A stretch of 33,247 nucleotides of DNA from Eubacteriales bacterium (GTDB taxonomy: Bacteria; Bacillota; Clostridia; Peptostreptococcales; Anaerovoracaceae). Shown here in pieces: positions 32,984 through 33,247 of the stretch. The translations under genes were made by a program, and so were the position numbers. Position 1 is the first letter of the stretch; each line of letters opens with the position of its first letter. The stretch lies in contig JAQWFH010000021.1 of NCBI GenBank assembly GCA_028704515.1, positions 1 through 33,247 on the forward strand. Direction: 5' to 3'. The notes beneath the pieces are model-generated. The model saw nothing but the letters and a program-made list of their open reading frames with translations, was not told where the DNA came from and did not search any database.

Positions 32984-33247
32984 CTATATGATCCTTTCCT
33001 TGTAAATACCCGCGAGTCCGTTCTTTTTGACTCTTTCTTTGATTCTGTCTACATCTGTTGAATATAATCTTTTCTCCTTCATTCTGACGAAATATTCGGC
33101 GCCGGCAAATGTGTATCGATGCAACAATCCCTCTTCCGTTGCCAGCGACTCGTTCGCGAAACTGATCAAATCCCCCGTTGCAAGTGTGCTCGGCAGGGAC
33201 AGCGGCTTCATACCTTTTAAATACCTTGCCGCATTGAATCCCGCGAG
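32984..33247 (-). CDS. C-terminal end of a probable FAD-dependent protein (TrmFO/GidA-like), cut by the window edge
   Basis: The frame is open from the right edge to TAG at 32984 (87 codons), so this is the end of a longer gene; the ATG at 33211 is internal. The visible start, LAGFNAARYLKGMKPLSLPSTLATGDLISF, resembles the FAD-binding end of TrmFO- and GidA-like proteins (the GxNAARxxxGxxPxxLPxxTAxGxL pattern). The remainder (a positively charged KEKRLYSTDVDRIKERVKKNG) does not match standard TrmFO C-termini that I know. So a tRNA methyltransferase or another flavoprotein is possible. The catalytic part is outside the window. Confidence 0.55.
   Translation of the reverse strand, partial: LAGFNAARYLKGMKPLSLPSTLATGDLISFANESLATEEGLLHRYTFAGAEYFVRMKEKRLYSTDVDRIKERVKKNGLAGIYKERII

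Noticed and set aside
1-33247. CRISPR arrays, tRNA or rRNA genes, insertion sequences, prophage or toxin-antitoxin pairs
   Set aside because: I looked for regularly spaced repeats, cloverleaf and GTTCRAxYC-type patterns, transposase motifs and paired small genes and saw none that I could support.

Overview
The window is about 33 kb of chromosome from an anaerobic, low-to-moderate-GC Gram-positive bacterium, most probably a Clostridia member. A placement near Family XIII / Peptostreptococcales is only an inference. Supporting evidence: pyruvate:ferredoxin oxidoreductase, a monomeric [FeFe]-hydrogenase, a CwlD-type spore-cortex amidase, an AddB-type nuclease subunit, strong AGGAGG ribosome binding sites, and TPP, SAM-I and guanidine-I riboswitches. 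No tRNA, rRNA, CRISPR array, insertion sequence or prophage was seen. Most genes from 5 to 22 kb lie on the minus strand.

Region 1 (1-5 kb): the first 428 codons of pyruvate:ferredoxin oxidoreductase (minus, running off the left edge) lie behind an IclR-family regulator. Their leader holds three palindromes, one with the core of the classical IclR operator. Divergent from the regulator is a TPP-riboswitch operon: thiazole kinase ThiM, an MTH1187-type thiamine-binding protein and a YqhD-like iron/zinc aldehyde reductase, closed by a terminator.

Region 2 (5-9 kb, minus): an L-cysteine desulfidase-like protein, a group-B-like [FeFe]-hydrogenase and a GT4 glycosyltransferase. Cysteine desulfidation gives pyruvate, which PFOR oxidises to reduced ferredoxin, which a hydrogenase could use. 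This links the loci by pathway only.

Region 3 (9-20.3 kb, minus): a compact gene train, CNNM/CBS transporter-like protein - secA - prfB - tex - HAD phosphatase - addB, with gaps of under 40 bp or overlaps. prfB carries the programmed +1 frameshift at codon 26.

Region 4 (20.4-24 kb): an aspartate kinase with no ACT regulatory domains, then SAM synthetase under a SAM-I riboswitch. Divergent from metK is an unidentified 402-residue protein; the two promoters share one palindromic -35 element.

Region 5 (24-29.4 kb): an AraC-type regulator with an unusual C-terminal half, a gene-free stretch with three DnaA-box-like sites, CwlD amidase, an AlaX-type alanyl-tRNA editing protein, a decayed formate/nitrite transporter gene, and a RluB-type rRNA pseudouridine synthase.

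Region 6 (29.5-33.2 kb): a Gdx guanidinium exporter under a guanidine-I riboswitch, a MocR-type regulator divergent from a carboxymuconolactone-decarboxylase-like gene and a PhzF-family gene, and at the right edge the C-terminal end of a probable flavoprotein.

The best candidates for something not yet described are the TPP-controlled aldehyde reductase beside ThiM, the shared -35 element between metK and the unknown gene, and the operator set in the PFOR leader.
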